Source: an uncultured Litoreibacter sp.
GTDB lineage: Bacteria > Pseudomonadota > Alphaproteobacteria > Rhodobacterales > Rhodobacteraceae
NCBI GenBank assembly: GCA_947494435.1
Contig: CANLUY010000003.1
Coordinates: 29,209 to 93,208 of the forward strand
Length of the DNA: 64,000 bases
Reading direction: 5' to 3'
A program made the translations under genes and the position numbers. Below the pieces are notes generated by a model, which saw only the letters and a list, made by a program, of their open reading frames with translations, searched no databases and was not told the DNA's origin. Shown here piece by piece: positions 1 to 7,327 of this stretch; the stretch's first letter is position 1, and every line of letters begins with the position of its first letter.

Positions 1-2187
1 AAAAAGATTCTGATGCTCCTTGATGATCAGGAGTGGTGCCACAAAGCGCCGTTCAGATTTGGGGTCCTTGATGCCTGTATCAGGAACAACATCAATTTTG
101 GAACGGATGATGCCATCGACGCCGAGAGCATCTGTCGGCAATAGTGGCTTTCCAAGAAGGTGGTCTGTGTTGGATGAAGCATTCTTCTGCCCGCCAAAAT
201 AGCCTTCGCCAGCATCCCATCCGTTTGTCTCTGCATAATGCTCAAGTGTTGGAAAGGTCCGGAGCCTTTCTATAAGGTTCTTGAACCGTTCGCCTCCCAG
301 CAAGTTCGCGCGCCAAATATCACCTGAGTGTTGTGCCTCGGAGTTACGCACCCAGTGCAGATCATAATAATCAATGTCGAAACCTTGTTCCGCGGCTGCT
401 CGGCCACTTCGCCGAAAGACCGCATGCAACAAATAATCTTCGGCAGATGGCTCGCCTGCTTCGGCGATCACAACCACCACTTTGGGGTCGGCATTGCCCT
501 TTTTGAACATTCCACGAACTGAAACGAAATCCAAAAGCTCGCGCACCTTCCAGCGCTTCAGAAATGCTCGCCGGAAGGAAACTGCATGTTTGTTGTACAG
601 AAATCCTGCCGGCTCGACCATTGCCAGGATGCCGCCCGGTTCCAAAAGCTCCGCTGCTTCGTGCAGAAACAAATAGGCAAGTTGCTTGTCTGCGAGATCA
701 TCATGAGACTTGTTGTAATTATCGTAGCTCTCTTTTGCACCCGAAGTGGTAAGCGAGGATCCAAAAGGGGGATTGCCGATGACGACTGCGACTGGTGCTT
801 TCAAAGTGTTTTGTTTTTTGGCATCGAAAAAACAGCTACAGTGAAGTGTCTCGCCGTCAAGGCGAGGGAACAGCTTCACGCTTGCTCGAATATCCGTTGG
901 TTCCAATGCATCGCACAAGCTTAAGCACAAGCTGAACGCTGCTAGTTCGACCGCTCCTTCTTCAAGGTCAATTCCATGAACTCGCGTTAGCAGTTGCCGA
1001 AGAACATCGACACCCGGTCTGTTCCAGCCGTTTTTAAAGCGCCAATGTAAGACCAGACGCTTGTATGCCTCGACTAGGAAAACCCCGGAACCGCATGCCG
1101 GATCCAGAATTACACTGTCGCCGTTCATCAGGTTGTCGATGCGCTCCCAACTGAGTGTTTCTTCGAGCATCAACTTCACTAGCGAAGGAGGCGTATAAAT
1201 CGAACTCGAAGCATCACTGACGAACAACTGGTAGATGTTGCTAATCAACTCGACCGGAAGATCGCGAAAAGAATACAGGCGCCAAAAGTTGCTTTGACCC
1301 GTCTCATCTTCAAAACCCTGAACAAGCTGTGCATACCGATTGAGCTCGGTGCTACTAAGCAACACAGAGCGCTCTTCGTCTTTCAGGCGGAAAACGTGGC
1401 CGTTGAACCTCTTTTCGAGAGCTTCAAGCAACCTCACTAGGGCGGGGCCATTGCCTAGAACTTCGAAAAACCGGCTCGAGTTCGGCATCGCTTCCGCAAA
1501 GTCGTCCGGCAGCAGTACAGATCGCTCCTCAAGATAGGCAATCAATAGCGATAGGATCAAGAGACGCCGTCTCAGTCGAACGTCGAGCAAACGACTGTCC
1601 GTAAGCTGTTGGAACAAAACTCGGACACCAACGACGAGCTTGCGATGCGCTGACTTTGAGGCAGAAAGCATCAAATTGCATGTTTCCGGATCGTCCCAAA
1701 TCGTACCGCTTCGAATGTGCTCCGCATCCCACCAGATATCGAGGTCTGCGACTTTTGCTCCCAACTCCAGAGTGCGGATTGGATTGCAGACAAGTTCCTC
1801 TTCAGATCCGGCAAAGTCCGGCTGATGGGCACAACGAAAAAGCTGGATAACCCCAGGACTAACCCTATAGATCAGTGGCACCCCACCCCAACTCCAGAGT
1901 CGCTTGTGAAGCTCAGCAAACTGTTTGTCGTCCGGATGTGATCTTGCGTCGAACAAGAAGGCCTGTGCTACTGGTGCTTTGTCATTTCGTTGAGCTTCAA
2001 AAAATACTGCACGCGCTCCGTAAGCCGTTGCACGCTCCACAACAGCGACTTCATTCGGAGAGTGCAAATCGGGATCAAAACCCTCAACTGAAACCAAACC
2101 ATCTAAGGTCGGCAATTCTTTGCCTTCACCAATTGCAAACAGCCATTCAGCTGCTGCGAACGCACTGGAGCCTTCGTGCGTGGTCAA
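1..2187 (-). CDS. N6-adenine DNA methyltransferase (restriction-modification type), 3' end beyond left edge
   Basis: A single minus-strand reading frame runs about 728 codons without a stop to the left edge, so the ORF track missed it. Motif I (DPACGSGVFL) lies near residue 365 and motif IV (VVIGNPPFGSS) near residue 472, the signature of gamma-class N6-adenine methyltransferases such as Eco57I/Type IIG or PglX-like enzymes. The roughly 350-residue N-terminal part is not a fold I recognise. In-frame TAG TAA stops lie at about 2238-2243. There is no ATG before codon ~175, so I take TTG at 2187, about 30 bp after the RHH gene. The missing C-terminus probably holds target recognition. Whether it carries nuclease activity cannot be judged from this part. 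It may be a solitary or defence methylase on the plasmid backbone. Confidence 0.75.
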   Translation of the reverse strand, partial: MTTHEGSSAFAAAEWLFAIGEGKELPTLDGLVSVEGFDPDLHSPNEVAVVERATAYGARAVFFEAQRNDKAPVAQAFLFDARSHPDDKQFAELHKRLWSWGGVPLIYRVSPGVIQLFRCAHQPDFAGSEEELVCNPIRTLELGAKVADLDIWWDAEHIRSGTIWDDPETCNLMLSASKSAHRKLVVGVRVLFQQLTDSRLLDVRLRRRLLILSLLIAYLEERSVLLPDDFAEAMPNSSRFFEVLGNGPALVRLLEALEKRFNGHVFRLKDEERSVLLSSTELNRYAQLVQGFEDETGQSNFWRLYSFRDLPVELISNIYQLFVSDASSSIYTPPSLVKLMLEETLSWERIDNLMNGDSVILDPACGSGVFLVEAYKRLVLHWRFKNGWNRPGVDVLRQLLTRVHGIDLEEGAVELAAFSLCLSLCDALEPTDIRASVKLFPRLDGETLHCSCFFDAKKQNTLKAPVAVVIGNPPFGSSLTTSGAKESYDNYNKSHDDLADKQLAYLFLHEAAELLEPGGILAMVEPAGFLYNKHAVSFRRAFLKRWKVRELLDFVSVRGMFKKGNADPKVVVVIAEAGEPSAEDYLLHAVFRRSGRAAAEQGFDIDYYDLHWVRNSEAQHSGDIWRANLLGGERFKNLIERLRTFPTLEHYAETNGWDAGEGYFGGQKNASSNTDHLLGKPLLPTDALGVDGIIRSKIDVVPDTGIKDPKSERRFVAPLLIIKEHQNLF

Positions 2188-2218
2188 TGTATTTGCTCCG
2201 GTGGAAATCCGAGCAACT

Positions 2219-2407
2219 TCATGTCCGTCGCTTCTTCTTTACTAGCTCGAAGCCCTCCTTCAACAGATCCGTCATCGTAATTCCGCGGGAAACGGCGAAC
2301 CCCTTGAATTCTTTTTTGAAGTCTTCGCTGACTTTGAAATTCAGCGTTTTGTTGGCGTTGTCCGAAGCGCCAACATGAGTGGCCGCGTCCGCTGGCTTTT
2401 TGTCCAT
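2219..2407 (-). CDS. small ribbon-helix-helix DNA-binding protein (ParG/antitoxin-like)
   Basis: 62 residues, starting at the ATG at 2407 because a strong SD (GAGGGG) precedes it; the longer ORF-track start at 2554 has no support. A disordered N-terminus is followed by KTLNFKVSEDFKKEF and a helix ending GFELVKKKRRT, the beta-strand plus two-helix pattern of ribbon-helix-helix proteins such as ParG or RHH antitoxins. It sits directly upstream of the methyltransferase and may regulate it or act in plasmid partition. No ParA or toxin partner lies beside it. The upstream region contains palindromic GAAATC-CA-GATTTC and a second GAAATCTGG copy, plausible binding sites. The fold is fairly likely; the role is open. 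Confidence 0.65.
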   Translation of the reverse strand: MDKKPADAATHVGASDNANKTLNFKVSEDFKKEFKGFAVSRGITMTDLLKEGFELVKKKRRT

Positions 2408-2429
2408 CGATATCCCCTCGATGTGCGAT

Positions 2430-2600
2430 CTACACCACATAGTCGCGCTGATTGGGTACTTGATACCAAGTTCTGCCTTTCTGGCAAGACCGAAATCTGG
2501 ATTTCCAGAAAAGCTGATATCCCGAAATAATGAAATCTGGCTTTTCAACATCAACTATCCAACCTGCATAAGTCGCCGTTTTTAAGTAAGTGCGGGGCAC
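2430..2600 (-). CDS. possible SOS-controlled small ORF
   Basis: A 56-codon frame begins with GTG 7 bp downstream of a LexA-type box and ends 23 bp before the RHH gene. The product (for example QLFWKSRFRSCQKGRTWYQV) matches nothing I know. The main support is position: two other LexA boxes in this window also sit 7-11 bp before a start codon. No clear SD is visible, so a leaderless mRNA would be needed. It may instead be an untranslated leader of the RHH-methyltransferase operon. Confidence 0.25.
   Translation of the reverse strand: MPRTYLKTATYAGWIVDVEKPDFIISGYQLFWKSRFRSCQKGRTWYQVPNQRDYVV
2498..2540. promoter_or_regulatory. palindromic repeats upstream of RHH gene
   Basis: The plus strand carries GAAATCTGGATTTC (arms GAAATC/GATTTC around TG) and, about 40 bp further on, a second GAAATCTGG. 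Such small palindromes and direct repeats are typical RHH-protein operators. Binding by the adjacent RHH protein is an inference. Confidence 0.35.
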
Positions 2601-2606
2601 AAATAA

Positions 2607-2621
2607 GAACATAACAAGAAC
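2607..2621. promoter_or_regulatory. LexA (SOS) box 1
   Basis: GAAC-ATAACAA-GAAC matches the alphaproteobacterial SOS box GTTC-N7-GTTC in reverse orientation. It lies upstream of the minus-strand small ORF, RHH gene and methyltransferase. Confidence 0.65.
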
Positions 2622-2843
2622 ATAATAGTCAAGCGATGTTTGCTAACGTATCAAACTGACGGCCACTTTTGGGCCTATCTGCTCCCAGAAATGGTGCCCA
2701 AACACGAAAGCAGTCGTTCGTCACAGCTGCAGCGAAAGGCCGCTTCCCGCCCTTGGTGCTTTTCGCTGCTGTCGCAAACACGTGAGACGGTGGTTCAAAC
2801 CAAAGGTAGCTGCTGCTGTCTAATGCGATGCTCTCCCCCACTC

Positions 2844-3899
2844 TCACGGTTTTCCGCGCTTTTCGAACCAGCTCTGACAGAATTTGATGAAATGCCGTTC
2901 TGGATGCTTGGGCTCAATTTCTTCCTTACCGCACCACGCGCGCCATTCTTGCTCGATCATGCGGACATCCCATCCGGGAGCGGCAGTTCGTGCATCATGG
3001 TAAGCCTCGGGATCGAGCCTGCCCTCATAGACCTCGACGACAGGCATTGGCACAGTGCCTTTGCTGCGGAAGACAACAATGTTACCCTCCAATGACGGAT
3101 CGTAGTCTGGAAAGTGATCATGCTGTTCACTGTCAGCGATGATGTTGCTGATCAGACGCTTGAACTCTTTTGGCGAAGAATGTGAACCGCATTTCAAGCG
3201 GAGCTTCTCAAGCCCGATACGCCATTCTGAAGACTTGCCGCAGTGTTTGCGTGCAATCTCATACATCCGTCGCTCAAGTGGCTTCTTCAAGCGGAAGTAA
3301 TCGCGGCTGATTGTCAGGACTTCCTTGGCCTGGATCGCGTTAAACACCCAATCAGACAAGGTAACCTGTACCTCCTGAAGCACGCCGTCCGTGTCTCGAC
3401 GGATCGTCTTGGCGCTTTCAACAAGACCAAAGACCTGCCATTGGCGTTCCTCGCCGGTATGGATGTTTGTTTTGATCGATGTCCCCCGCAGTCGTTCCAA
3501 TGCGTCTTCTGCTCGACCATAAGCACTGCCGCCCGCTGGCTTACCAGTTGCAACAATGTAGTCGCTAATCTTGAAACTCACCGTCTTTGAGATGTCTTTT
3601 TTTTCGTTCAGCGCTGCAATTAACTGCGAGATGCAGAAGATCAGGATGTCGCGATCAAAAACAGTCGCCATACCTTTCGCAGATGGTGAGATTTCAATGT
3701 AGTTGTCGCCGTTCTCGTAGCGCCGAGTCTGATGATCCGGCTTCTTGGAGATAGAGAAAACCGGATGCTCCATCCCGGCCATGTCACTCTTAGGTGCGGC
3801 ATCAAAGATGTCGCAAATAAACAGATCCGGTTGCTGAAACCGATCTGGCAGAAGCGGGTTCGCTAGTCGCTTCACTGGCTTATCACCCACCATAGTCAT
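2844..3899 (-). CDS. repA: plasmid replication initiator RepA (RPA family)
   Basis: 351 residues. Features typical of the RPA replication-initiator family are the N-terminal ISPSAKGMATVFDRDILIF block (residues 70-90), the winged-helix core around residues 100-200 with LKKPLERRMYEIARKHCG, and a basic C-terminus. It would bind the iterons just upstream and open the origin. One iteron copy overlaps the first codons: the coding sequence reads M-VGDKPVKR because GGTGGGTGATAAGCCA is itself an iteron. RepA binding there should repress its own gene. No SD stands out before the ATG at 3899; the second ATG at 3893 is an alternative. No RepB or RepC gene is nearby, so replication is iteron-based. Confidence 0.88.
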   Translation of the reverse strand: MTMVGDKPVKRLANPLLPDRFQQPDLFICDIFDAAPKSDMAGMEHPVFSISKKPDHQTRRYENGDNYIEISPSAKGMATVFDRDILIFCISQLIAALNEKKDISKTVSFKISDYIVATGKPAGGSAYGRAEDALERLRGTSIKTNIHTGEERQWQVFGLVESAKTIRRDTDGVLQEVQVTLSDWVFNAIQAKEVLTISRDYFRLKKPLERRMYEIARKHCGKSSEWRIGLEKLRLKCGSHSSPKEFKRLISNIIADSEQHDHFPDYDPSLEGNIVVFRSKGTVPMPVVEVYEGRLDPEAYHDARTAAPGWDVRMIEQEWRAWCGKEEIEPKHPERHFIKFCQSWFEKRGKP

Positions 3900-4132
3900 A
3901 TTGCTGGCCTATTACCCACCGATTCTCTTCCTTACTGGCTTATCGCACACTAGTGGCTTATCGCCCACCAAGTCAATCCGTTGGCTTATCACCCACCTTT
4001 TGACCAGGTTTTGCTGGCTTATCGCCCACCCCATCTTTGAGTGAATCAAGAAACTCAACAAATTCAGCACACTGGCTCGCGACACACCAAATAGTGGCTT
4101 ATTGCACACCGCTTGCTGGCTTATCACCCACC
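3876..4132. repeat. eight iterons of the replication origin
   Basis: Eight copies of a 16-bp repeat, consensus TGGCTTATCRCCCACC, start at 3876, 3905, 3936, 3954, 3982, 4015, 4095 and 4117. Five are perfect to the consensus; those at 3905, 3936 and 4095 have one to three changes. All point the same way, spaced 18-33 bp except one 80-bp gap. The first copy lies inside the 5' end of repA. Direct repeats beside a Rep gene are the hallmark of an iteron origin (oriV) and of copy-number control by handcuffing. Confidence 0.9.
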
Positions 4133-4377
4133 GACTGTTTTGTAAGGGTCTGATATCGTGGGCTGAATCCCAGCTTTTTGAATCGTAACCCATTATTATA
4201 ACTCATATATAACACACATTGCTTCGGCACCGATGCAGGCGCACGGCAGTCTTACTTTGGCAATGCCGTGAAATTTGCTGAGAATGAGATCGGGAAAAGC
4301 CCAAAGTTGAGCCACAGTACGGTGGCTAAAACGCGCTGTGTTTGTAGTTAGAGGCCGATTCCCTATATGGTCCTGCT
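4133..4377. other. AT-rich segment next to iterons, possible origin unwinding region
   Basis: An AT-rich run (ATTATTATAACTCATATATA) at about 4193-4212 follows the iteron block. Iteron origins commonly have an AT-rich unwinding element here. I see no clear DnaA box or gene in the interval. Confidence 0.4.
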
Positions 4378-4635
4378 ATGACAAACACGATGCAAACAGC
4401 CATGCTGACCACAGTAAACGCGCCGTTCCAGACCTATCTGGATGCGGAAGGTCTCGCGTGTGCAATTTGCTCTGGCGAGATCACCATTGGCCAAGTCTCG
4501 TCGTTCTACACAGAGACTGCAGTTGAATCGCAGAAGGCATTTGCTGCAGCACATGGAATTTTTACGGCAAAATTAGTCGATACTGCGACCAAGTTTTCAA
4601 ACTGGTCCGGCCAGTCTGTTGCCCTAGCCGCTTGA
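4378..4635 (+). CDS. small hypothetical protein
   Basis: 85 residues from the ATG at 4378; no domain recognised. The composition is soluble and alpha-helical, with one cysteine pair in LACAICSGE. Codon usage looks like that of the neighbours. There is no strong SD and no operon partner, so it could be a spurious frame beside the origin. Confidence 0.4.
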   Translation: MTNTMQTAMLTTVNAPFQTYLDAEGLACAICSGEITIGQVSSFYTETAVESQKAFAAAHGIFTAKLVDTATKFSNWSGQSVALAA

Positions 4636-4735
4636 AAGCGTGTACACTAGCATGGCGGGGCCAAGACCTGCTAGCGTTGCGACGATTGCAGGAACAGCTG
4701 CTGGCCTCAGCCTAACGGTGCGATGAATACAAGCC

Positions 4736-4764
4736 TTGACTTTTTTGCTTCCGACCGCCATATG
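4736..4764 (+). promoter_or_regulatory. candidate promoter before DUF3800 gene
   Basis: TTGACT, then 17 bp, then CATATG gives a reasonable -35/-10 pair. It precedes a short leader that contains a hairpin and the DUF3800 gene. Confidence 0.4.
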
Positions 4765-4803
4765 GGGTTCGAGGCGCAAGCTAGTATTGCCCTCTTTCCG
4801 AGG

Positions 4804-4825
4804 CCCACGCGAAAGCGTGGGTTTT
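4804..4825 (+). terminator. terminator-like hairpin in leader of DUF3800 gene
   Basis: CCCACGC-GAAA-GCGTGGG followed by TTTT forms a perfect 7-bp stem with a GNRA-type loop and short T tract. It lies between the candidate promoter and the TTG start at 4845, so it may attenuate the gene rather than end an upstream one. Confidence 0.5.
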
Positions 4826-4844
4826 CGTGTTTCTGGAGATACCT

Positions 4845-5588
4845 TTGACCTATGTAGTTTATTTAGATGAATTTGGACACATAGGTCCTTACATCAGCCG
4901 GACAGACCCCCGCCACAATGACAGCCCTGTATTCGGACTTGCAGGGTTTGCCTTGCCCATTGATGAGGTTCGAGGTTTCGGGACGTGGTTCTTTCAACGA
5001 AAGAGCGAACTTCTGGCTTTCGAAATTGATAGGGCTGGTGAACATCCCGCGATTTGGGAGAAGAAAGGCGCGAGCTTGTACACGGTGACGAATGTGCAAA
5101 AATATGCCGAGTTGCGGCAATTCACGTTCAGGCTATTCAACAAGATTGACAGATTGGGTGGCTTCTTGTTCCACGTTGGAGGCACAAAGCCCCTGCCACC
5201 CGCAGAGCATAACCCGAACCAGCTTTACCGAAACGTTTTGCGAGAAGCGATCAAGCGACTAGACCAGCACTGTTCCTTGGATTGCGACCCCCATGAAAAC
5301 TTCATCCTGACACTCGATGAACACGACCAGCGCGATGCGTTGATTACAGAAGCAGCAATTGCAATGTACAATCCGGCGGAGCCTCGGCGTTGCCTTATCG
5401 AGCCACCTTTTCAAGTCGAAAGTCATCGCTATCAAACCATGCAAGCAGCCGACTGGATTGCAGGGCTTGTCGGACGTCTCGGAGCCGTTTGGAAAGCGCC
5501 TGACGAATACCCGGAGAATGAGATATTTCGTAAGTACTTTGAAGACCGCTTCAACCAAAAGTCGGTCCGGAGCGGCATACGCGGGTAA
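4845..5588 (+). CDS. DUF3800 family protein
   Basis: 247 residues. The N-terminal VVYLDEFGH and C-terminal QAADWIAGLVGR match the two conserved acidic motifs of DUF3800, a family with a predicted RNase H-like fold, widespread on plasmids, phages and defence islands; its biochemical role is not established. I choose TTG at 4845 over GTG at 4827 because GGAG lies 6-7 bp upstream and the conserved motif starts directly after it. A 28-codon frame starting ATG at 4762 overlaps this start (TTGA), so coupled translation is possible. The gene stands alone and is followed by a 510-bp leader region. Confidence 0.7.
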   Translation: MTYVVYLDEFGHIGPYISRTDPRHNDSPVFGLAGFALPIDEVRGFGTWFFQRKSELLAFEIDRAGEHPAIWEKKGASLYTVTNVQKYAELRQFTFRLFNKIDRLGGFLFHVGGTKPLPPAEHNPNQLYRNVLREAIKRLDQHCSLDCDPHENFILTLDEHDQRDALITEAAIAMYNPAEPRRCLIEPPFQVESHRYQTMQAADWIAGLVGRLGAVWKAPDEYPENEIFRKYFEDRFNQKSVRSGIRG

Positions 5589-6000
5589 GCACATACGCCT
5601 GAAGGCGGAAGCGCTTCGGCCCCAAGGTTCCTGCCCTATTGCTTTCAACTAACACAACCGTCTCATAGTCATTCAACAAATGCGCAACTCGTGCCGATTG
5701 GCTGGTCAGCTCCAGGCTTGGCCTACACAGATTGCCGCTCACTTGGGCCGTGGTGACCAAAGCGCTGCACAAGGTCATTTTCTTGAGGAGGTCAGCGATC
5801 GATCTCAAAGACGTAACGGCTGGTCTGCGATCTCAGCGAAAGCGCTGGTCCGTCAGCATGATTTGTCAGATCACCACCGGTCTACCCCCTGGTTTCTCTT
5901 AGATGGGGATGAAGGGAACGCCGAACGCATGTACCTTCAGCTCGTCTATCGTGATCCCCGCCTCCGGCGCAGATCAAGAGATCCCTTTGGAGCTTCAACA
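5589..6000. other. non-coding stretch
   Basis: No supported gene. A minus-strand frame at 5551-5808 has no recognisable product and overlaps the DUF3800 end. Scattered short inverted repeats around AGCGCT occur near 5760 and 5848. Confidence 0.4.
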
Positions 6001-6098
6001 AGCAGAAAAACGGTTTCCGGAGGACCCTCCGTTTTTCAGCCTGCACACGTCCCGCGCACCCTTCCTGCTTATCCCCATCGAAACAAGGAGATAGACCA
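6001..6098 (+). promoter_or_regulatory. structured leader of DUF736 gene, copy A
   Basis: GAAAAACGG (6005-6013) and CCGTTTTTC (6029-6037) are perfect inverted repeats; an alternative internal hairpin CGGAGG-AC-CCTCCG is followed by TTTTT, an attenuator-like layout. The last part, ATCGAAACAAGGAGAT, provides the SD. A second copy of this arrangement precedes the gene at 8897. Confidence 0.55.
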
Positions 6099-6419
6099 AT
6101 GGCAATCGATGGAAAAATCACGCGCACTGACGACGACGCATTCACTGGCTGGATCGCATCACTCACCTTCGACGTAGACATCGTTCTTACGAAGAACCCT
6201 CACAAGAAAAAGGAAACGCACCCAGACTTTGAGATCACTACTCGCACCCCTCGTAACCGCCTGATCCGTATCGGATCGGCCTGGGAGCAGACCAGCCAAG
6301 CGGGCAACGACTACCTCTCGCTGGCCTTTGATGTGAACGGCACCAAAGTTCGCGTCAACGCCCTGCAGGGCGAAGGTAGTGAAGATGGTGAATATCGCCT
6401 GGTTCCGCTGGCAGGCTAA
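6099..6419 (+). CDS. DUF736 family protein
   Basis: 106 residues, matching the short plasmid-borne DUF736 family: an N-terminal MAIDGKITRTDD strand, a middle region ending RIGSAWEQTS, and GNDYLSLAFDVNG near residue 75. Family members are common on alphaproteobacterial conjugative plasmids, near transfer or leading-region genes; their biochemical role is not established, and a single-strand DNA-related role is only a guess. The ATG follows a strong SD (AAGGAG) in a conserved structured leader. The gene is monocistronic, with a GC-rich hairpin after the stop. Confidence 0.75.
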   Translation: MAIDGKITRTDDDAFTGWIASLTFDVDIVLTKNPHKKKETHPDFEITTRTPRNRLIRIGSAWEQTSQAGNDYLSLAFDVNGTKVRVNALQGEGSEDGEYRLVPLAG

Positions 6420-6430
6420 CGGCAAAGCAA

Positions 6431-6450
6431 GGGGCGGCGAAAGTCGCCCC
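6431..6450 (+). terminator. hairpin after DUF736 gene
   Basis: GGGGCGGC-GAAA-GTCGCCCC forms an 8-bp stem (one G-T) with a GNRA loop 11 bp after the stop codon. There is no T tract, so it may stabilise the mRNA end or terminate weakly. Confidence 0.5.
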
Positions 6451-6663
6451 TGCATCCGATACAGAGCGGTAGGTTCATCAAGCCGCAAGTCATCCCGACA
6501 ATTTCCGCCTTCAATCACCGACGAGGGCACCCCCACAGTTCAAATCGTGCTGCCAAGATGCAGCGGTTGTCTAACAGCGGTGCTTTGTCTCTTCATGAGA
6601 CGCCCAAGTTGTGTGCAGAGTAAATAAGACTGGCAGTTTTTTGTGCTTGCAAGTCACGCATAG

Positions 6664-6697
6664 CTGCAATGCAGCATTATCATTTGTTGCAGTGCAG
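6664..6697. promoter_or_regulatory. paired operator, PhaR-like CTGC-N3-GCAG
   Basis: CTGCAATGCAG (6664-6674) and TTGCAGTGCAG (6687-6697) are near-identical palindromic sites 23 bp apart, just upstream of the hairpin array. The first equals the CTGC-N3-GCAG site described for the PHA regulator PhaR of Rhodobacter and Paracoccus. Regulation by PhaR is an inference. Confidence 0.45.
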
Positions 6698-6725
6698 CAT
6701 TTGGCGTAGGTTGGGACCAGAAATT

Positions 6726-6892
6726 GATGTCAGCTCTTTCTCCTCCCAGAGAACCTGACATCCCAGCAATGGACTTTCATCCTCCTCCCGAGAGGCCATT
6801 GCGTCCAGAATTGGTTGTTGCACCTCCTCCCGCGGCGACCGTTTCACAAACGAGCGGTGTCCTCCCTCCCGAGGCACCGCTCTTTTGCTTTT
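6726..6892 (+). ncRNA. four-hairpin anti-Shine-Dalgarno sRNA array (cuckoo/CcsR-like)
   Basis: Four consecutive hairpins each present a pyrimidine loop complementary to the Shine-Dalgarno sequence. H1: stem GATGTCAG/CTGACATC, loop CTCCTCCC. H2: GCAATGG/CCATTGC with inner stem, loop CCTCCTCCC. H3: GGTTGTTGC/GCGGCGACC, loop CCTCCTCCC. H4: GAGCGGTG/CACCGCTC with inner CCTC/GAGG, loop CCTCCC, followed by TTTTGCTTTT. H3 pairs over nine positions only with G-U wobbles on the plus strand, which fixes the RNA strand. The loop motif is that of the CcsR or cuckoo sRNAs of Rhodobacter sphaeroides, which occur in clusters and respond to stress. In that host they lie near a DUF1127 gene; none is seen here. 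H4 plus its T tract would act as terminator. Confidence 0.8.
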
Positions 6893-6919
6893 AATGGGCA
6901 CCTTTTGGGAGCCTACACC

Positions 6920-7327
6920 TCAGCACCAAGAGGATCGCTCTCCGCCTGAATACCGTCGCGCGAGATCCTCACGGATGAGAATATCGCCGACATTCTGGCC
7001 ATCGACAAAAAGTGTGCCGAGGCCACGCCCGTATTTGTCGCGGCTCGGCTGTGCGGCGAAGCTGATCTCTGTTGCAGTACGCACCAGGGCGCGCATCCGC
7101 GCTGTCGCCTGATCTCCGCGCAGCTTTTCGCTTTCGCATTCGGCGCGGTAAGTTTCCGGTGTATCAAATCCGGTCAATCGGTAGCGTTCGTCGTCTACAT
7201 CAATGGTATCGCCGTCGATGACATAAATCTGGCTTGCGGAGAGTATCTCGGGCTGCGGCCGTTCGCTCAGCCAGTAGATCCCACCAAGCACAAGGACGAA
7301 CAGCACGATGACATTCTGCGCTCTCAA
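6920..7327 (-). CDS. membrane-anchored staphylococcal-nuclease-like nuclease
   Basis: 135 residues: an N-terminal hydrophobic segment (residues 6-18, VIVLFVLVLGGIYW) anchors or exports the protein, followed by an SNase domain. Active-site features are VIDGDTI (Ca-binding Asp), YRLTGFDTPE (catalytic Arg and Glu region) and RDKYGRGLGTLF (second Arg). Such thermonuclease-like proteins degrade DNA or RNA in the periplasm or at the membrane. The start is TTG at 7327, overlapping the SRAP stop as TTGA, so translation is probably coupled. It is the last gene of a LexA-boxed operon. A nuclease paired with an abasic-site protector is an unusual pairing. Confidence 0.78.
   Translation of the reverse strand: MRAQNVIVLFVLVLGGIYWLSERPQPEILSASQIYVIDGDTIDVDDERYRLTGFDTPETYRAECESEKLRGDQATARMRALVRTATEISFAAQPSRDKYGRGLGTLFVDGQNVGDILIREDLARRYSGGERSSWC

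Noticed and set aside
2640-3095. 151-codon plus-strand ORF
   Set aside because: Mostly antisense to repA; low-complexity product.
3912-4193. 93-codon minus-strand ORF beside repA
   Set aside because: Its repeats (WVISQ, GDKP) are translated iterons.
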